29,678 nt of DNA from CAYMDP01 sp964389375 (GCA_964389375.1 CAYMDP010000034.1:1-29678); one strand, 5' to 3'; positions 1 through 8,327 are shown, numbered from the stretch's first letter. Notes: generated by a model not told the origin, from the sequence alone. A program made the numbers and translations.

Positions 1-1
1 T

Positions 2-556
2 GTTGAGTGGTATGTTCTTAAGGGCGAAAATAAATTCGGTCCTTTTGCATACACCGATGTCGTAAAAATGCTTCAGCAAAAAATTGTGTTTGAATTCGAC
101 TTTGCTTGGCATCAAGGACTTCAAACTTGGAAGAGAATCGCTGATTTCGAAGCCTTTCATCCAGACCTTATTAAAAAACTCCAGGGCAGTTTGATGCCAG
201 ATATTTCGGAGGTCTTTTTCAGACGACGTCATCGCAGGCTGAATTACGGTGGAACAGTTTTGATCCACGATAATAAGTCTGTTTGGAAAGGCCAGGGCGT
301 TGAAATTAGCGCCGGTGGAGCTGGTGTGATCATGGAAAATTCAATGGTTGCTCCGGGCCAGACCTTATATTTGCATTTTAAACCCTGTGAAGGAGTTCCG
401 GCCTTCAATGCGATCTGCGAAGTCGTCAGCAAGAAGTATGAAGGCGATGTGACGGATAAGGACGCGCCTGTTCGTTACGGTTTAAAGTTTACAAGTGTCA
501 GCGCCAATACTCAAAAGTTTCTTCAGGAGTTATCGAAGAAGCCAGAAGCGGCATAA
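2..556 (+). CDS. GYF-like + PilZ domain protein (5' partial)
   Basis: The reading frame is open from base 2, so the gene starts before the window; the ATG at 68 is internal. Residues here are counted from base 2. Residues 3-52 look like a GYF_2/DUF4339 domain (WYVLKGENKFGPF, then a W-x-R-I pattern near 43-46). Residues 72-180 look like a PilZ domain: a basic RxxxR stretch (FFRRRHRR, 72-79) followed about 22 residues later by EISAGGAG (101-108), which matches the usual [D/N]xSxxG except for Glu in place of Asp/Asn. PilZ domains of this type bind cyclic di-GMP. GYF domains bind peptides, and one is known in Myxococcus GltJ. The gene ends 153 bases before the gliding motor genes on the same strand. 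I infer a cytoplasmic c-di-GMP receptor that could tune gliding; binding is not proven by sequence. Confidence 0.8.
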   Translation, partial: VEWYVLKGENKFGPFAYTDVVKMLQQKIVFEFDFAWHQGLQTWKRIADFEAFHPDLIKKLQGSLMPDISEVFFRRRHRRLNYGGTVLIHDNKSVWKGQGVEISAGGAGVIMENSMVAPGQTLYLHFKPCEGVPAFNAICEVVSKKYEGDVTDKDAPVRYGLKFTSVSANTQKFLQELSKKPEAA

Positions 557-634
557 GGATTTGATCGGTTCGTAAAATTTGAATTTTTGCCTTCACTGTA
601 TGTACTTGAGATAAGGCTTCAAAGAAGAAACAGC

Positions 635-695
635 GGGGAGTACATTCATGTATTCTAAATCTCCCTCATTTAAATATGAAATAGAAAGAACTTAA
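635..695 (+). promoter_or_regulatory. Structured leader with possible 15-codon leader ORF upstream of the gliding motor operon
   Basis: The 153-base gap before the motor genes contains GGGGAG (635-640), an inverted repeat TACAT-TC-ATGTA (641-652), and CTCCC (661-665) that can pair back with GGGAG. The same GGGGAG sits seven bases before an ATG (648) that opens a 15-codon reading frame ending TAA at 693-695, just before the Shine-Dalgarno of the next gene. Translation of the small frame would compete with the hairpin. Whether it is translated is unknown. No clear promoter hexamers were found, although the transcript start must lie in 557-635 or further upstream. Confidence 0.35.
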
Positions 696-709
696 GAGGG
701 GGTTTTTCA

Positions 710-1440
710 ATGACAAGTATATTTACCATGGTCGCAGAAAGCGGACTCGTGGGCTACCTGATTATGGGTTCGGGCCTTGTCGGCTTGGCCTTTATCATCG
801 AGCGGGCAAAGGTTTTGTTTTTTNNNNNNNNNNGTACGCAATCAAAACAGACGACTTTATGAAGCAGGTTAAAAGCCTTATCATGAATGATCAGATTGAA
901 GAGGCGATTACATTTTGCTCGGCGAACGAGAAGGCCCCACTGGCTCACGTTGTAAAAGGCGTCTTAGAGCGAGCGGACCGCGATGACGAAAGTATCGCTC
1001 AAGGTTTGGATATATCCCTATCTGAAGTCATTCCTGATCTTGGGAAGCGACTCGGCTATCTTTCGATGATTGCAAACGTTGCAACTTTGCTTGGACTACT
1101 GGGAACCATCGGAGGTCTGATTATGGCCTTCTCGGCAGTGGCCTTTGCGGATCCTTCACAAAAACAAATTGTACTGGCTCAAGGTATTTCGATGGCGATG
1201 TACACGACCTTCTTGGGACTGTCTGTAGCGATTCCCGTGATGGTGGCTTATTCCGTTTTGCACTCGAAGCAAAATCGTCTTTTAGAAGAGATCTCAGAGC
1301 ATTCAGCAAAGGTAATGGATCTTTTGACAACTCGTCATTATGTCCCTTTTTCAGCAAAAACCGCATTTCCTGCGACAATTGCTGAAGCAGACCTTGCGAA
1401 GATTAAACCCGCGCCTCCAAGCACAACGAAAATTGCTTAG
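710..1440 (+). CDS. aglR: TolQ/ExbB/MotA-family proton channel subunit, AglR-like (interrupted by assembly gap)
   Basis: Inner-membrane stator subunit of the gliding motor, which with the two TolR-like proteins downstream should form a proton channel. The ATG at 710 follows a strong GAGGGGG Shine-Dalgarno. It gives an N-terminus with a first membrane segment (about residues 10-30, GLVGYLIMGSGLVGLAFII) and then IERAKVLFF, typical of TolQ/ExbB. Ten Ns (824-833) interrupt the gene. After the gap the frame resumes at 835 with YAIKTDDFM. It contains the two other family membrane segments, one around LLGLLGTIGGLIMAF and one around TTFLGLSVAIPVMVAY. The two parts are out of frame by the placeholder length, but they join in frame if the true gap is 2 modulo 3 bases. 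The predicted length of about 240 residues fits the family. I treat this as an intact gene broken by assembly, not a pseudogene. Confidence 0.85.
824..833. other. Assembly gap (10 N) inside the TolQ-like gene
   Basis: Ten consecutive Ns. The flanking coding frames (frame of 710 before, frame of 835 after) require the true missing length to be 2, 5, 8... bases, so the ten Ns are a placeholder. A two-base gap would complete one codon (nnG) and give FF-x-YAIKTDDFM, which would suit the family with no missing residues. Confidence 0.95.
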
Positions 1441-1442
1441 AG

Positions 1443-1479
1443 CGAAGGGGTAACAGCCCCAAGTTTGGTCGGTCCTTCG
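1443..1479 (+). other. Intercistronic inverted repeats between the TolQ-like and first TolR-like genes
   Basis: The 53-base spacer holds a small hairpin GGGG-TAACAG-CCCC (1447-1460), and flanking CGAAGG (1443-1448) is complementary to CCTTCG (1474-1479). The two pairings share bases, so they are alternatives. There is no T-run, so this is not a terminator. It may affect mRNA stability or relative expression of stator subunits, but this is speculative. Confidence 0.3.
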
Positions 1480-1493
1480 AAATAGAGGAAGTT

Positions 1494-2054
1494 ATGGGAA
1501 AGAAGAAACGAAATAATAGAATAGACGAACAACTGGAAGCCAATTTTGACGTGGACCTAACCCCCGTGCTTTCATTGATGGTTTGTTTGATTCCGATCAT
1601 GCTTCTTTCAACTGTCTTTGTCCGCGTGACAGTGATCGAAACCCCACTTCCTCAAGTTGTGGCCCAAGCCTTAGAAGAAGACCGTTCTAAAAAAGACCGA
1701 GATGTCTCGGTCAAGGTCAACATGGATTCCGAACGGGGCCTTCAGTTGATTGTTCAAAAGGGAGAGGCTGTTCTTTTAAAGAAAGACTTTCCTAAGCAGG
1801 GGACTGACTGGAATTTAGGTGGGCTTCGCTCAGAACTCGTTAAGGTGAAGTTAACTCATCCTAAAGTTTTTAGGTTAGACCTCAGTCCAAGTGAGAATGT
1901 CCCTTACGATGATATTGTGAAATTGATGGATGAAGTGCGCAAAACAAAACAGGGAGACAGTAAGCTCTTTGTTGAAGATCAAGCGACTTCACAAAAAATT
2001 GAAACGGACCTAATGTTCCCTGATGTGTACTTTGCCAATGTGGTGGAGGGCTAG
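1494..2054 (+). CDS. TolR/ExbD-like gliding motor subunit lacking the membrane Asp
   Basis: Single-pass inner-membrane protein of 186 residues: basic N-terminus (MGKKKRNN), one membrane segment at about residues 22-45, then a periplasmic domain. It is a TolR/ExbD-family stator partner of the upstream TolQ-like channel, in the position of AglQ in the Myxococcus aglR-aglQ-aglS order. The family signature is recognisable as DVDLTPVLSLMVCLIPIML. However, the position that normally carries the proton-accepting Asp (PLLD in TolR) is Ser27. The next gene, aligned without gaps, keeps Asp (LTAMVDMFTIL). This subunit may therefore be structural rather than proton-carrying. The start has a good AGAGGAAG Shine-Dalgarno. 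It is separated from the next gene by only 3 bases. Confidence 0.85.
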   Translation: MGKKKRNNRIDEQLEANFDVDLTPVLSLMVCLIPIMLLSTVFVRVTVIETPLPQVVAQALEEDRSKKDRDVSVKVNMDSERGLQLIVQKGEAVLLKKDFPKQGTDWNLGGLRSELVKVKLTHPKVFRLDLSPSENVPYDDIVKLMDEVRKTKQGDSKLFVEDQATSQKIETDLMFPDVYFANVVEG

Positions 2055-2057
2055 ACC

Positions 2058-2570
2058 ATGAGACGTGCCGTTGAGCAGTTCAAACGAAATAATCGAAAGA
2101 CCGGGTTTTTGCTGCAGCTTACAGCCATGGTGGATATGTTTACGATCCTTGTGGTGTTCCTCTTAAAAAGTTATTCGACAAGTGCTGTTGTGATTAATCC
2201 ACAAGAAGGTTTAAAACTTCCTCAATCCAGCTCTCAGTCGGAGCCAATTGAGGCCCTAAGACTCGTGGTATCTAATGCCGGTATTTTTGTAGATGAAGAA
2301 AAAATTCTAGATCTAACCGACGGCATTCTTAATGAGGCCGACACAGATAAAACGGACCGTGACTTTATTCGTCCTCTCTATGAGGCCTTAAATGCTCAGG
2401 CTCAGAAGTCTAAAGAGATTTCTGAGAAAAATACGGATCTAAAGTTCGAAGGCAAAATTGTTCTCCAGGCCGATGCCCGACTGAACTATAAGGTTTTAAA
2501 AAAGGTCATGTATACCTCCTCAATGGCAGGCTATGCGGACATGAAACTTGCAACGATGGCATTTGAATAA
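2058..2570 (+). CDS. TolR/ExbD-like gliding motor subunit with membrane Asp
   Basis: Second TolR/ExbD-like protein, 170 residues, with a short basic cytoplasmic N-terminus, one membrane helix (about 17-38) and a periplasmic domain. The helix contains Asp26 (LTAMVDMFTIL), matching the essential proton-translocating Asp of TolR, ExbD and Myxococcus AglQ. By position it corresponds to AglS, but by residue it is the one expected to be energised, so no firm AglQ or AglS name is given. It starts 3 bases after the previous gene and is followed by the large TPR gene after about 10-46 bases, so the motor and the Glt scaffold are probably co-transcribed. Confidence 0.87.
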   Translation: MRRAVEQFKRNNRKTGFLLQLTAMVDMFTILVVFLLKSYSTSAVVINPQEGLKLPQSSSQSEPIEALRLVVSNAGIFVDEEKILDLTDGILNEADTDKTDRDFIRPLYEALNAQAQKSKEISEKNTDLKFEGKIVLQADARLNYKVLKKVMYTSSMAGYADMKLATMAFE

Positions 2571-2616
2571 GGAATTGGTGTTGAAGGTGAGATTAGCTTT
2601 AAGACAAGACAGTAAA

Positions 2617-5600
2617 ATGAAAGCCGTAATTGGGCTTTGCGTAAAGCTGAGTCTGGGCTTTTCTTTGTTCACAGCGGAAGCTGGCTTTGCCCAAAAAGCA
2701 AAAAAAGATCCTGTGGCTGCAGGCCTTGAAGAACTTAAGATGATCGAAGGCAATGAGTCCGAGAACGACTTAAGATCTCTCAAGGCCGAAATGCTTATTA
2801 AAATGACTGAGGAAAAGGCCATCGCTCAGGCCCAAAAATTGATTCGTAAATACCGTGGAAGCCCCTTAGAGCCAGATCTTCACTTTCGGCTGGCAGAACT
2901 TTACATGCGACGATCCAAGTCAGACCGCTTTTTTGAATTTAATCGCGAGTCCGAAACTGTAGTTAGACTTGCACCTCGAGTAGTTAAAGCCGCATCATCA
3001 AGACGTTCAATCGAAAAAGCTATCGAGACCTATGAGTTGATCCAAAAGCGATTTCCTAGATTTGATCAGATCGATCTGGTTTTGTTCAACAATGCATTCG
3101 CTCGTCAAGGGCTGGGTCAAGACAAACAAGCAGAGAAGCTCTACTTGTTTTTAATTAACAACTTCAAAACTTCACCATTGATTCCAGACGCCTATTTATC
3201 AGTCGGAGAAATCAATTTTGACCGAGCTAAATTCAAGGTGGCACTTGAACACTTTAATGCGATTCGGCAGTTTCCGGACTCTCGAGTATATCCTTACGGT
3301 CTGTATAAAGCAGCCTGGTCTCAGTACAATCTTCGCGAGACTGAAGCGGGACTAAAAAAGCTTGAAGAAGTCGTGGCTTATGGAAAATATGTCACCCAAA
3401 ATCAAATCGAATCCCGCTTAGATTTACGTAAAGAAGCTCTTTTTGATATGACCTTATTTTACTCTGATGTCTATTTAGCGAAAGACGCTTTCAAGTATTT
3501 CAAAAAGCAGGCCGGCGAATTGGATGTAGGTCCTACGATCCTGCGTTTAGCTAAACTATACGACCGGCATTCAAGGTATCGCGAAATGCATATCGTGTTA
3601 AATGCCTTTATGGATAATTTGCCCTATTCACCTTTAGTTCCTACGGTTCAAAACGAAATCGTTTGGACTCATGAAAATTTAAGAGAAAAAAACTTCGCCA
3701 TTGCGGAGATGGAAAAGCTTTACAGTATTTGTGACTCTAGAAGCTCTTGGAGTAAGTCGCAGTTTGCAGAACTTGTTAAGAAAGATCCTCAGGCAAAGCT
3801 TAGCTTGGCGACTCCAAAGTACCTAGAAGAGTGTCAGGCGATGTTATCAGAAACAACTTTAAAACTTGCAGGAAAGTGGCTTAAAATTTGGAAAAAAAAT
3901 CCAGCCGCTACAGAATTTGCTGACGTCACTGAAAAGGCCTTTGAAATCTTCTTAAGAAGAGATCCAGAAGGTCAAGAAGCGGGCGAAGCTCGTTATGCCT
4001 ATGCTGAACTTCTGTTCCAGAGAGATAAATTTCGTCAAGCCTCAATCGAATACGCTCGCGTGAACTCTCGCCCGGTCGGTCCAGAAATCTCTCATGATGC
4101 TAGCTACGCGGCGCTACTAAGTTTAGAAAAGGCTGTTAAAGAGAAGTGGAGTGATGCGGACGAAAAACTTTTCAAAGAGTTGGTGCAAGTTTATGTCACC
4201 CAACATCCTAAAGGGAAGTATCGACTGGATGTTGAGTTTAAAGTGGGTCTGATCGTTTACGAAAAAGGTCGATACGATGAAGCTGCTCCTATCTTTGTGC
4301 GACTTGGAAAAGAGTATGCGAAGACCGAAAAAGGCGAGAAGTCCCAGGATCTTTACTTAGACATTTTAAATCTTAAAAAAGATTACGCAGGACTTAAAGA
4401 ATATTCCAAGACTCTGTTGGTCAGCGAAAAGTCACCCGAAAGATCAAAAAAGCTAAAAGATATCTTCGAGCAATCTTCGTTCCTAGAAATTCAAGGAATG
4501 GAAGAAAAGGGCGAGCTGAAGGTCGCTTTGACGCGTTTTCAAGACTTCGCAAAAGCACACCCGACTTCAGGTTTAGCTGAAAAGGCTTTGTGGAATATCA
4601 TGCATCTTCAGTTTAAGACCGGGGACAGTTTTTCTGGAGCAGAATCAGCGGTGGCTTACTATGACAAGTATCCAAAATCTAAAGAGGCCGTCGATGCCCT
4701 ATTAAGAGCGGCACAAACTTACGAAGACACAGCACAGCTTGAAGAGGCTGCCAAAGTTTTAGTGAAGCTCATTTCTGCAGAGCCTAGTAGCAAAGTGAAA
4801 TGGCAGGGGCTGGCGGCGGACTTCTTTTTGCTGAGTGGACGTCACATCCAGGCCAGAAAATTTTACGAAGAGCTGATGAAGTCTTCGGATGAAAAGGTGG
4901 CCCTTCACGCCGTGACACAGCTGTCATACATTGAAAAGACCTATGGGACGGCTCAGTCACAAGCTCAGTTTATGAAAGAGATGGCCAAAACTCAGTTCGA
5001 GCCCCTCGCGAGCGAATCAAAGATGAAAGAGCTTGAGAGTTTATTTGCTGCAGGAAAGATGACCGAGGCATTTAACGAGGCACGAAAAATTGTTGGATCA
5101 AAAACTAGCAACGAATATAAAGCCAGAGCTCGATTTATTCAGGCTCGAATTCTTGAAGAAGAATTTAACGCTCAAAGTGTGCGCTCTCGCGTAGATCGCG
5201 TCGCAATTGTATTGGCGCTTAAGACCGAGAAGCTTGAAAAAGCGCAGAAGGCCTATCAGGCCGCGATTCGGTATGGTGATCCAAAGGTTTCCATCGAAAG
5301 TCTAGAGAGGCTCTCCCATTCCTACTCTTCTTATGTCAAAGCCCTAAAGGGAATGCCAATTCCGGAAGGACTTTCTCAAGATGAGGGCGCGGCATTTCAG
5401 TCGGAACTTCAGCAGCTTGCAGTTCCCCTTGAGGAAAAGGGCGTCGAGACTATGGCTCAAGCCTTAGAGGTTGCTAGAAAAGCTCGTTTACGGGACGGAA
5501 CTTTGGCTCGTCTTCAAAGGTCTCTTGATGAATTGAATATGAAAAAGACCACGGAAGTTCTTGTTGAATATAAGAAACCTGAACTGGTTCTTCCGCAAGC

Positions 5601-5619
5601 TTCGGGAGTCGGATCATGA
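2617..5619 (+). CDS. gltD: Large periplasmic TPR protein, GltD (AgmU)-like
   Basis: About 1000 residues. A signal peptide runs MKAVIGLCVKLSL...GFAQ and is followed by helical repeats throughout, many with TPR-like spacing (for example LHFRLAELYMRR, AYLSVGEINFDRAKF, ARYAYAELLFQRDKF, ALLRAAQTYEDTAQLEEA). No catalytic motif is visible. In Myxococcus, GltD/AgmU is a very large periplasmic TPR protein of the gliding machine; the assignment rests on size, repeats and the position before a GltE-like lipoprotein. The start is uncertain. ATG 2617 gives a compact signal peptide but has a weak ribosome site. TTG 2581 lies six bases after AAGGA (2570-2574) and would add 12 residues. The stop overlaps the next start (ATGA). 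Confidence 0.8.
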   Translation: MKAVIGLCVKLSLGFSLFTAEAGFAQKAKKDPVAAGLEELKMIEGNESENDLRSLKAEMLIKMTEEKAIAQAQKLIRKYRGSPLEPDLHFRLAELYMRRSKSDRFFEFNRESETVVRLAPRVVKAASSRRSIEKAIETYELIQKRFPRFDQIDLVLFNNAFARQGLGQDKQAEKLYLFLINNFKTSPLIPDAYLSVGEINFDRAKFKVALEHFNAIRQFPDSRVYPYGLYKAAWSQYNLRETEAGLKKLEEVVAYGKYVTQNQIESRLDLRKEALFDMTLFYSDVYLAKDAFKYFKKQAGELDVGPTILRLAKLYDRHSRYREMHIVLNAFMDNLPYSPLVPTVQNEIVWTHENLREKNFAIAEMEKLYSICDSRSSWSKSQFAELVKKDPQAKLSLATPKYLEECQAMLSETTLKLAGKWLKIWKKNPAATEFADVTEKAFEIFLRRDPEGQEAGEARYAYAELLFQRDKFRQASIEYARVNSRPVGPEISHDASYAALLSLEKAVKEKWSDADEKLFKELVQVYVTQHPKGKYRLDVEFKVGLIVYEKGRYDEAAPIFVRLGKEYAKTEKGEKSQDLYLDILNLKKDYAGLKEYSKTLLVSEKSPERSKKLKDIFEQSSFLEIQGMEEKGELKVALTRFQDFAKAHPTSGLAEKALWNIMHLQFKTGDSFSGAESAVAYYDKYPKSKEAVDALLRAAQTYEDTAQLEEAAKVLVKLISAEPSSKVKWQGLAADFFLLSGRHIQARKFYEELMKSSDEKVALHAVTQLSYIEKTYGTAQSQAQFMKEMAKTQFEPLASESKMKELESLFAAGKMTEAFNEARKIVGSKTSNEYKARARFIQARILEEEFNAQSVRSRVDRVAIVLALKTEKLEKAQKAYQAAIRYGDPKVSIESLERLSHSYSSYVKALKGMPIPEGLSQDEGAAFQSELQQLAVPLEEKGVETMAQALEVARKARLRDGTLARLQRSLDELNMKKTTEVLVEYKKPELVLPQASGVGS

Positions 5620-6563
5620 AAAACTTAAACCTTGGCGCAGCACTTTCGATCAGCCTTCTGCTTGCAGCATGTGCATCAGCTAGCAAAACTCAAAAGCAAG
5701 TCATGACGACGGACCCGAAGCCATTTACTGAGCCCGTGCGTCCACTGGCTTTACCCGAGGTTTCGGCTAAACCCGGAAGCTGCAAGAGTATCAGCCCAGA
5801 AGTGAAGGCTTCCGGATGGAAGCGCTTGCTTTCTCATGCGAATGTTTGTGTGAAAGAATTAAAATGGTCGACTTTAGAAGAATACGGAAATGAATTAGCA
5901 AAACGAGATGTGGCATCCCCTTGGGGACCTTTCTATCTAAGTCTAGCGGCCGAAGCACGAGGCGATTTGCAAAGAGCAATGTGGATGGTGGAGCTTGCTC
6001 ACAAGAAGGCCCCTCAAGAGGGACTGATTCTTTATCAAAAGTCTAGGATCTTGTTGGCTCTTGACCAAACTACGGCGGCCATTCAGGGTTTTACTCTCGC
6101 AACTAAAAAAGACCCAAAACTTTTTGATGCTCACCTTGTTTTAGGACAGATCTACCTTAGGGATGGAGAAGTTAAGGATGCGGCCGTTCATTTTCAAGCG
6201 GCGATATCTCTAAAGCCAAACCATGTTCAGGCATTGATTGGAATGGTCGAGACTCGCGCTTACGCCGGGGAATATGCTGCGGCCCTTGAGTATTTGGGAA
6301 GAGCTATCTATCAACAGCCCAGAAATTTGGACTACCGGCTTCGTGAAGCAAGTCTTAACGAAGAAGGCTTAAAGAATTACGAAGTCGCCTTGGATATCTA
6401 TAAAAAAGCTCAGCGTATGGCCGGTCAAAAGAATACGGTTGGAAGTCTACCTTCGGATATTAAAGACCGTATTTCACGCCTAGAAAACTCTGTTCGATTA
6501 GCCGCGCAGGCGGAAGTTGTTCGAACTCCAAGCCAGCAGGGGCAAAAGGGAGAAGGAAAATGA
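5616..6563 (+). CDS. gltE: TPR lipoprotein, GltE (AglT)-like
   Basis: A 315-residue protein with a lipoprotein signal: MKNLNLGAALSISLLLAAC, with Cys19 as the acylated residue in an LAAC lipobox. The next residues are Ala and Ser, so export to the outer membrane is likely. Residues about 110-270 contain TPR-like repeats (GDLQRAMWMVELAHKKAP, PKLFDAHLVLGQIYLRDGEV, AAVHFQAAISLKPNHVQAL, YAAALEYLGRAIYQQPRN). This is the architecture of Myxococcus GltE/AglT, a TPR protein of the gliding apparatus that works with GltD. It overlaps both neighbours by four bases (ATGA at each end), indicating translational coupling. No enzyme motif is present. Confidence 0.8.
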   Translation: MKNLNLGAALSISLLLAACASASKTQKQVMTTDPKPFTEPVRPLALPEVSAKPGSCKSISPEVKASGWKRLLSHANVCVKELKWSTLEEYGNELAKRDVASPWGPFYLSLAAEARGDLQRAMWMVELAHKKAPQEGLILYQKSRILLALDQTTAAIQGFTLATKKDPKLFDAHLVLGQIYLRDGEVKDAAVHFQAAISLKPNHVQALIGMVETRAYAGEYAAALEYLGRAIYQQPRNLDYRLREASLNEEGLKNYEVALDIYKKAQRMAGQKNTVGSLPSDIKDRISRLENSVRLAAQAEVVRTPSQQGQKGEGK

Positions 6564-6811
6564 GACTCAACTTAGTTGTGCTTAGCCTTTTAGTTTTCAT
6601 GTTTTCTGAGGTGAGCCTTGCTGAAGGGTCAAAGGGCAAATCTCGTAAGACCCAACAGGTTAATTTTGATGGCTCAGACATCGATGGAGTTGTTCGAAGT
6701 CCCGACGGGGCTTACCTCGTGCAAAAACGAGGCGTAAAATTTATGCCGCTTTATAAAGTGAAGACGCAGTTTGATATCAACATCAAAGACTCCATTGAGT
6801 ACTTGAGGTAA
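6560..6811 (+). CDS. gltF: Small periplasmic protein, GltF-like
   Basis: An 83-residue protein with a clear signal peptide (MRLNLVVLSLLVFMFSEVSLA, cleavage near residue 21). The mature part is only about 60 residues, with a conserved-looking core VNFDGSDIDGVVRSPDGAYL. It overlaps the GltE-like stop by four bases and ends four bases before the FHA protein. Myxococcus has a small gene, gltF, at this place between gltE and gltG. The name here rests mainly on that order and on size, so it is moderately secure. Its role would be as a periplasmic part of the gliding envelope complex. Confidence 0.65.
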   Translation: MRLNLVVLSLLVFMFSEVSLAEGSKGKSRKTQQVNFDGSDIDGVVRSPDGAYLVQKRGVKFMPLYKVKTQFDINIKDSIEYLR

Positions 6812-6815
6812 ATCC

Positions 6816-8327
6816 ATGAGACGAGTCGAGTTAGACATCGAGCATCGCTACAAGAACCGCTTCGTGGGTCGCCATCGACTTAAAGGTGATAAACCTTTGG
6901 TCCTTATGGGCTCATCTCGAGAGGCGGACATCCGCCTTCTTGGTGATGATGTCGGCGGGGTGCACGCCTCTTTAGAGCTATCGAATCACATCTGGACCCT
7001 TATGGACCTGGGAAGTGAGCAAGGAACTTGGGTCAAAAAACGCCCGGTCCTCGAGCATATGATCCAGGGGACGACGATCGTGAATATCGGGGGCCATCAA
7101 ATCAAGTTGATTCCTCGCGAAATCGAAAGTGACTTATTTTTAAAGCCTGTTTTGGAGAATTTGAAACCACAAGAGCGCATCGGTGCGGATGTGTTTCATC
7201 AGGTGATTCTTCGTCGACATGGTTTTGTGATCGAGACCAAACTTTTGCCAAAGTCAGAGAGCTTTCACTACCGTCATGGAAACAAAGATCATGTCTTAAA
7301 ATGTCCTGATTCCGCTGTTTGGACAAAGTCTGAGTTTGGTGATGTGACCATTCAGCAAAGATTGATCGATTCAAAGGTTATGGAAGAAGACGGACTCGAT
7401 AAGATTAAAGCCTTTTGGGATCCGAGCCTTCGGGGTCCAATGTTGGGCGCGGTGATTGCCTTTTTGTTGGTGATAGCGCTTGTGGCCTTCCTTCCCAAAA
7501 AACCTGCGCAAGAACTTGTCGAAGTTAAGCCCGATGAGAATCGGTATACGCGAATGATCTTTGATGCCAAACAAATGAAAAAGGATCGCGCGGAATCACA
7601 AAAAGTCACTAAAGCAATGGCCGGAAAAACTGCTCCTCCGACAGAGGAAAAGACAACCGAAGCCGCAAAGTCTAAGGCTGCCGCAAAAACGGCGGGCGCT
7701 CAGGCTGTAAAGACGATTCGAGCCTCTGGCTTAGGCGCTTTGATCGGAAAGATCTCTAAGAATGCCTCTAAGAATGCGGTTCATATTCAGGCGACTGGAA
7801 AAAATCCTGATGAAGGTGCTACAGGTCAGGCCTTAAGTCTTGGCGGTGGAAGCAGTTTGCAAAAAGCCGGCGTTAAGGTTGGCGGAAATGCAGAAGGTCA
7901 GCGAATTGCGGGTGTCACGACGGATGGTAAAGGCGGAGGTTCTTCGGCTTACCGTGGAGTCAGTGGACTTGTAACTGGAAACGTGGGTACAGCCAGTGTC
8001 GGTGTCTTAGAAGAAGAAACCGATGTTCAAGGTGGCTTAGATCGAGACGTGATCGCACGTATTATTAAATCTCAGATCGGACAAATCCGATACTGTTACG
8101 AGCGCCAATTAAGCGCGAACCCAGAACTTTACGGAAAAGTTCAGGTTAAGTTTACCATTGGATCTGCGGGGGCTGTTGTCACGCAGACTGTTGGAAGTAG
8201 TTCATTAAACAACGCCATGGTCGAAGGATGTATTCTGAGGCGTATAGCTGGATGGCAGTTCCCAAAGCCTGCGGGCGGGACCGATGTCATCGTGACATAT
8301 CCGTTCTTGTTTAAGAGTACGAGATAG
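6816..8327 (+). CDS. gltG: FHA-TM-TonB_C (AgmX/PglI C-terminal) protein, GltG-like
   Basis: A 503-residue bitopic inner-membrane protein. Residues about 18-100 form an FHA domain: GSSREADIRL, then GGVHASLE and GTWVKK. This is a phosphothreonine-binding fold on the cytoplasmic side, though the usual SRxH is GGVH here. A membrane segment lies at about 208-226 (MLGAVIAFLLVIALVAFLP). A long Ala/Lys/Gly-rich stretch then crosses the periplasm. The last 100 residues (about 405-503) are the TonB-like AgmX/PglI C-terminal domain, with the hallmark IRYCYERQL, GKVQVKFTIG, CILRRIAGWQFPKP and VTYPFLF. This matches Myxococcus GltG, which links the cytoplasmic motor side to the outer-membrane adhesin complex. 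The two Cys (IRYCYE and EGCILRR) may form a disulfide. Confidence 0.85.
   Translation: MRRVELDIEHRYKNRFVGRHRLKGDKPLVLMGSSREADIRLLGDDVGGVHASLELSNHIWTLMDLGSEQGTWVKKRPVLEHMIQGTTIVNIGGHQIKLIPREIESDLFLKPVLENLKPQERIGADVFHQVILRRHGFVIETKLLPKSESFHYRHGNKDHVLKCPDSAVWTKSEFGDVTIQQRLIDSKVMEEDGLDKIKAFWDPSLRGPMLGAVIAFLLVIALVAFLPKKPAQELVEVKPDENRYTRMIFDAKQMKKDRAESQKVTKAMAGKTAPPTEEKTTEAAKSKAAAKTAGAQAVKTIRASGLGALIGKISKNASKNAVHIQATGKNPDEGATGQALSLGGGSSLQKAGVKVGGNAEGQRIAGVTTDGKGGGSSAYRGVSGLVTGNVGTASVGVLEEETDVQGGLDRDVIARIIKSQIGQIRYCYERQLSANPELYGKVQVKFTIGSAGAVVTQTVGSSSLNNAMVEGCILRRIAGWQFPKPAGGTDVIVTYPFLFKSTR

Noticed and set aside
68..556. Complete gene starting at ATG 68
   Set aside because: The frame is open to base 2 and encodes the first part of a GYF-like domain, so the ATG is internal.
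859..1440. TolQ-like gene beginning at the ATG 859, or a frameshifted pseudogene
   Set aside because: The frame is open upstream to the N gap, and a typical TolQ N-terminus with a ribosome site lies at 710. The mismatch is explained by a placeholder gap.
1447..1460. GGGG-TAACAG-CCCC hairpin as a terminator
   Set aside because: Stem is only four base pairs and no T-run follows; downstream genes are part of the same functional unit.
2520..2822. 100-codon open frame on the - strand over the GltD-like gene start
   Set aside because: Shadow of the coding strand; no independent support.
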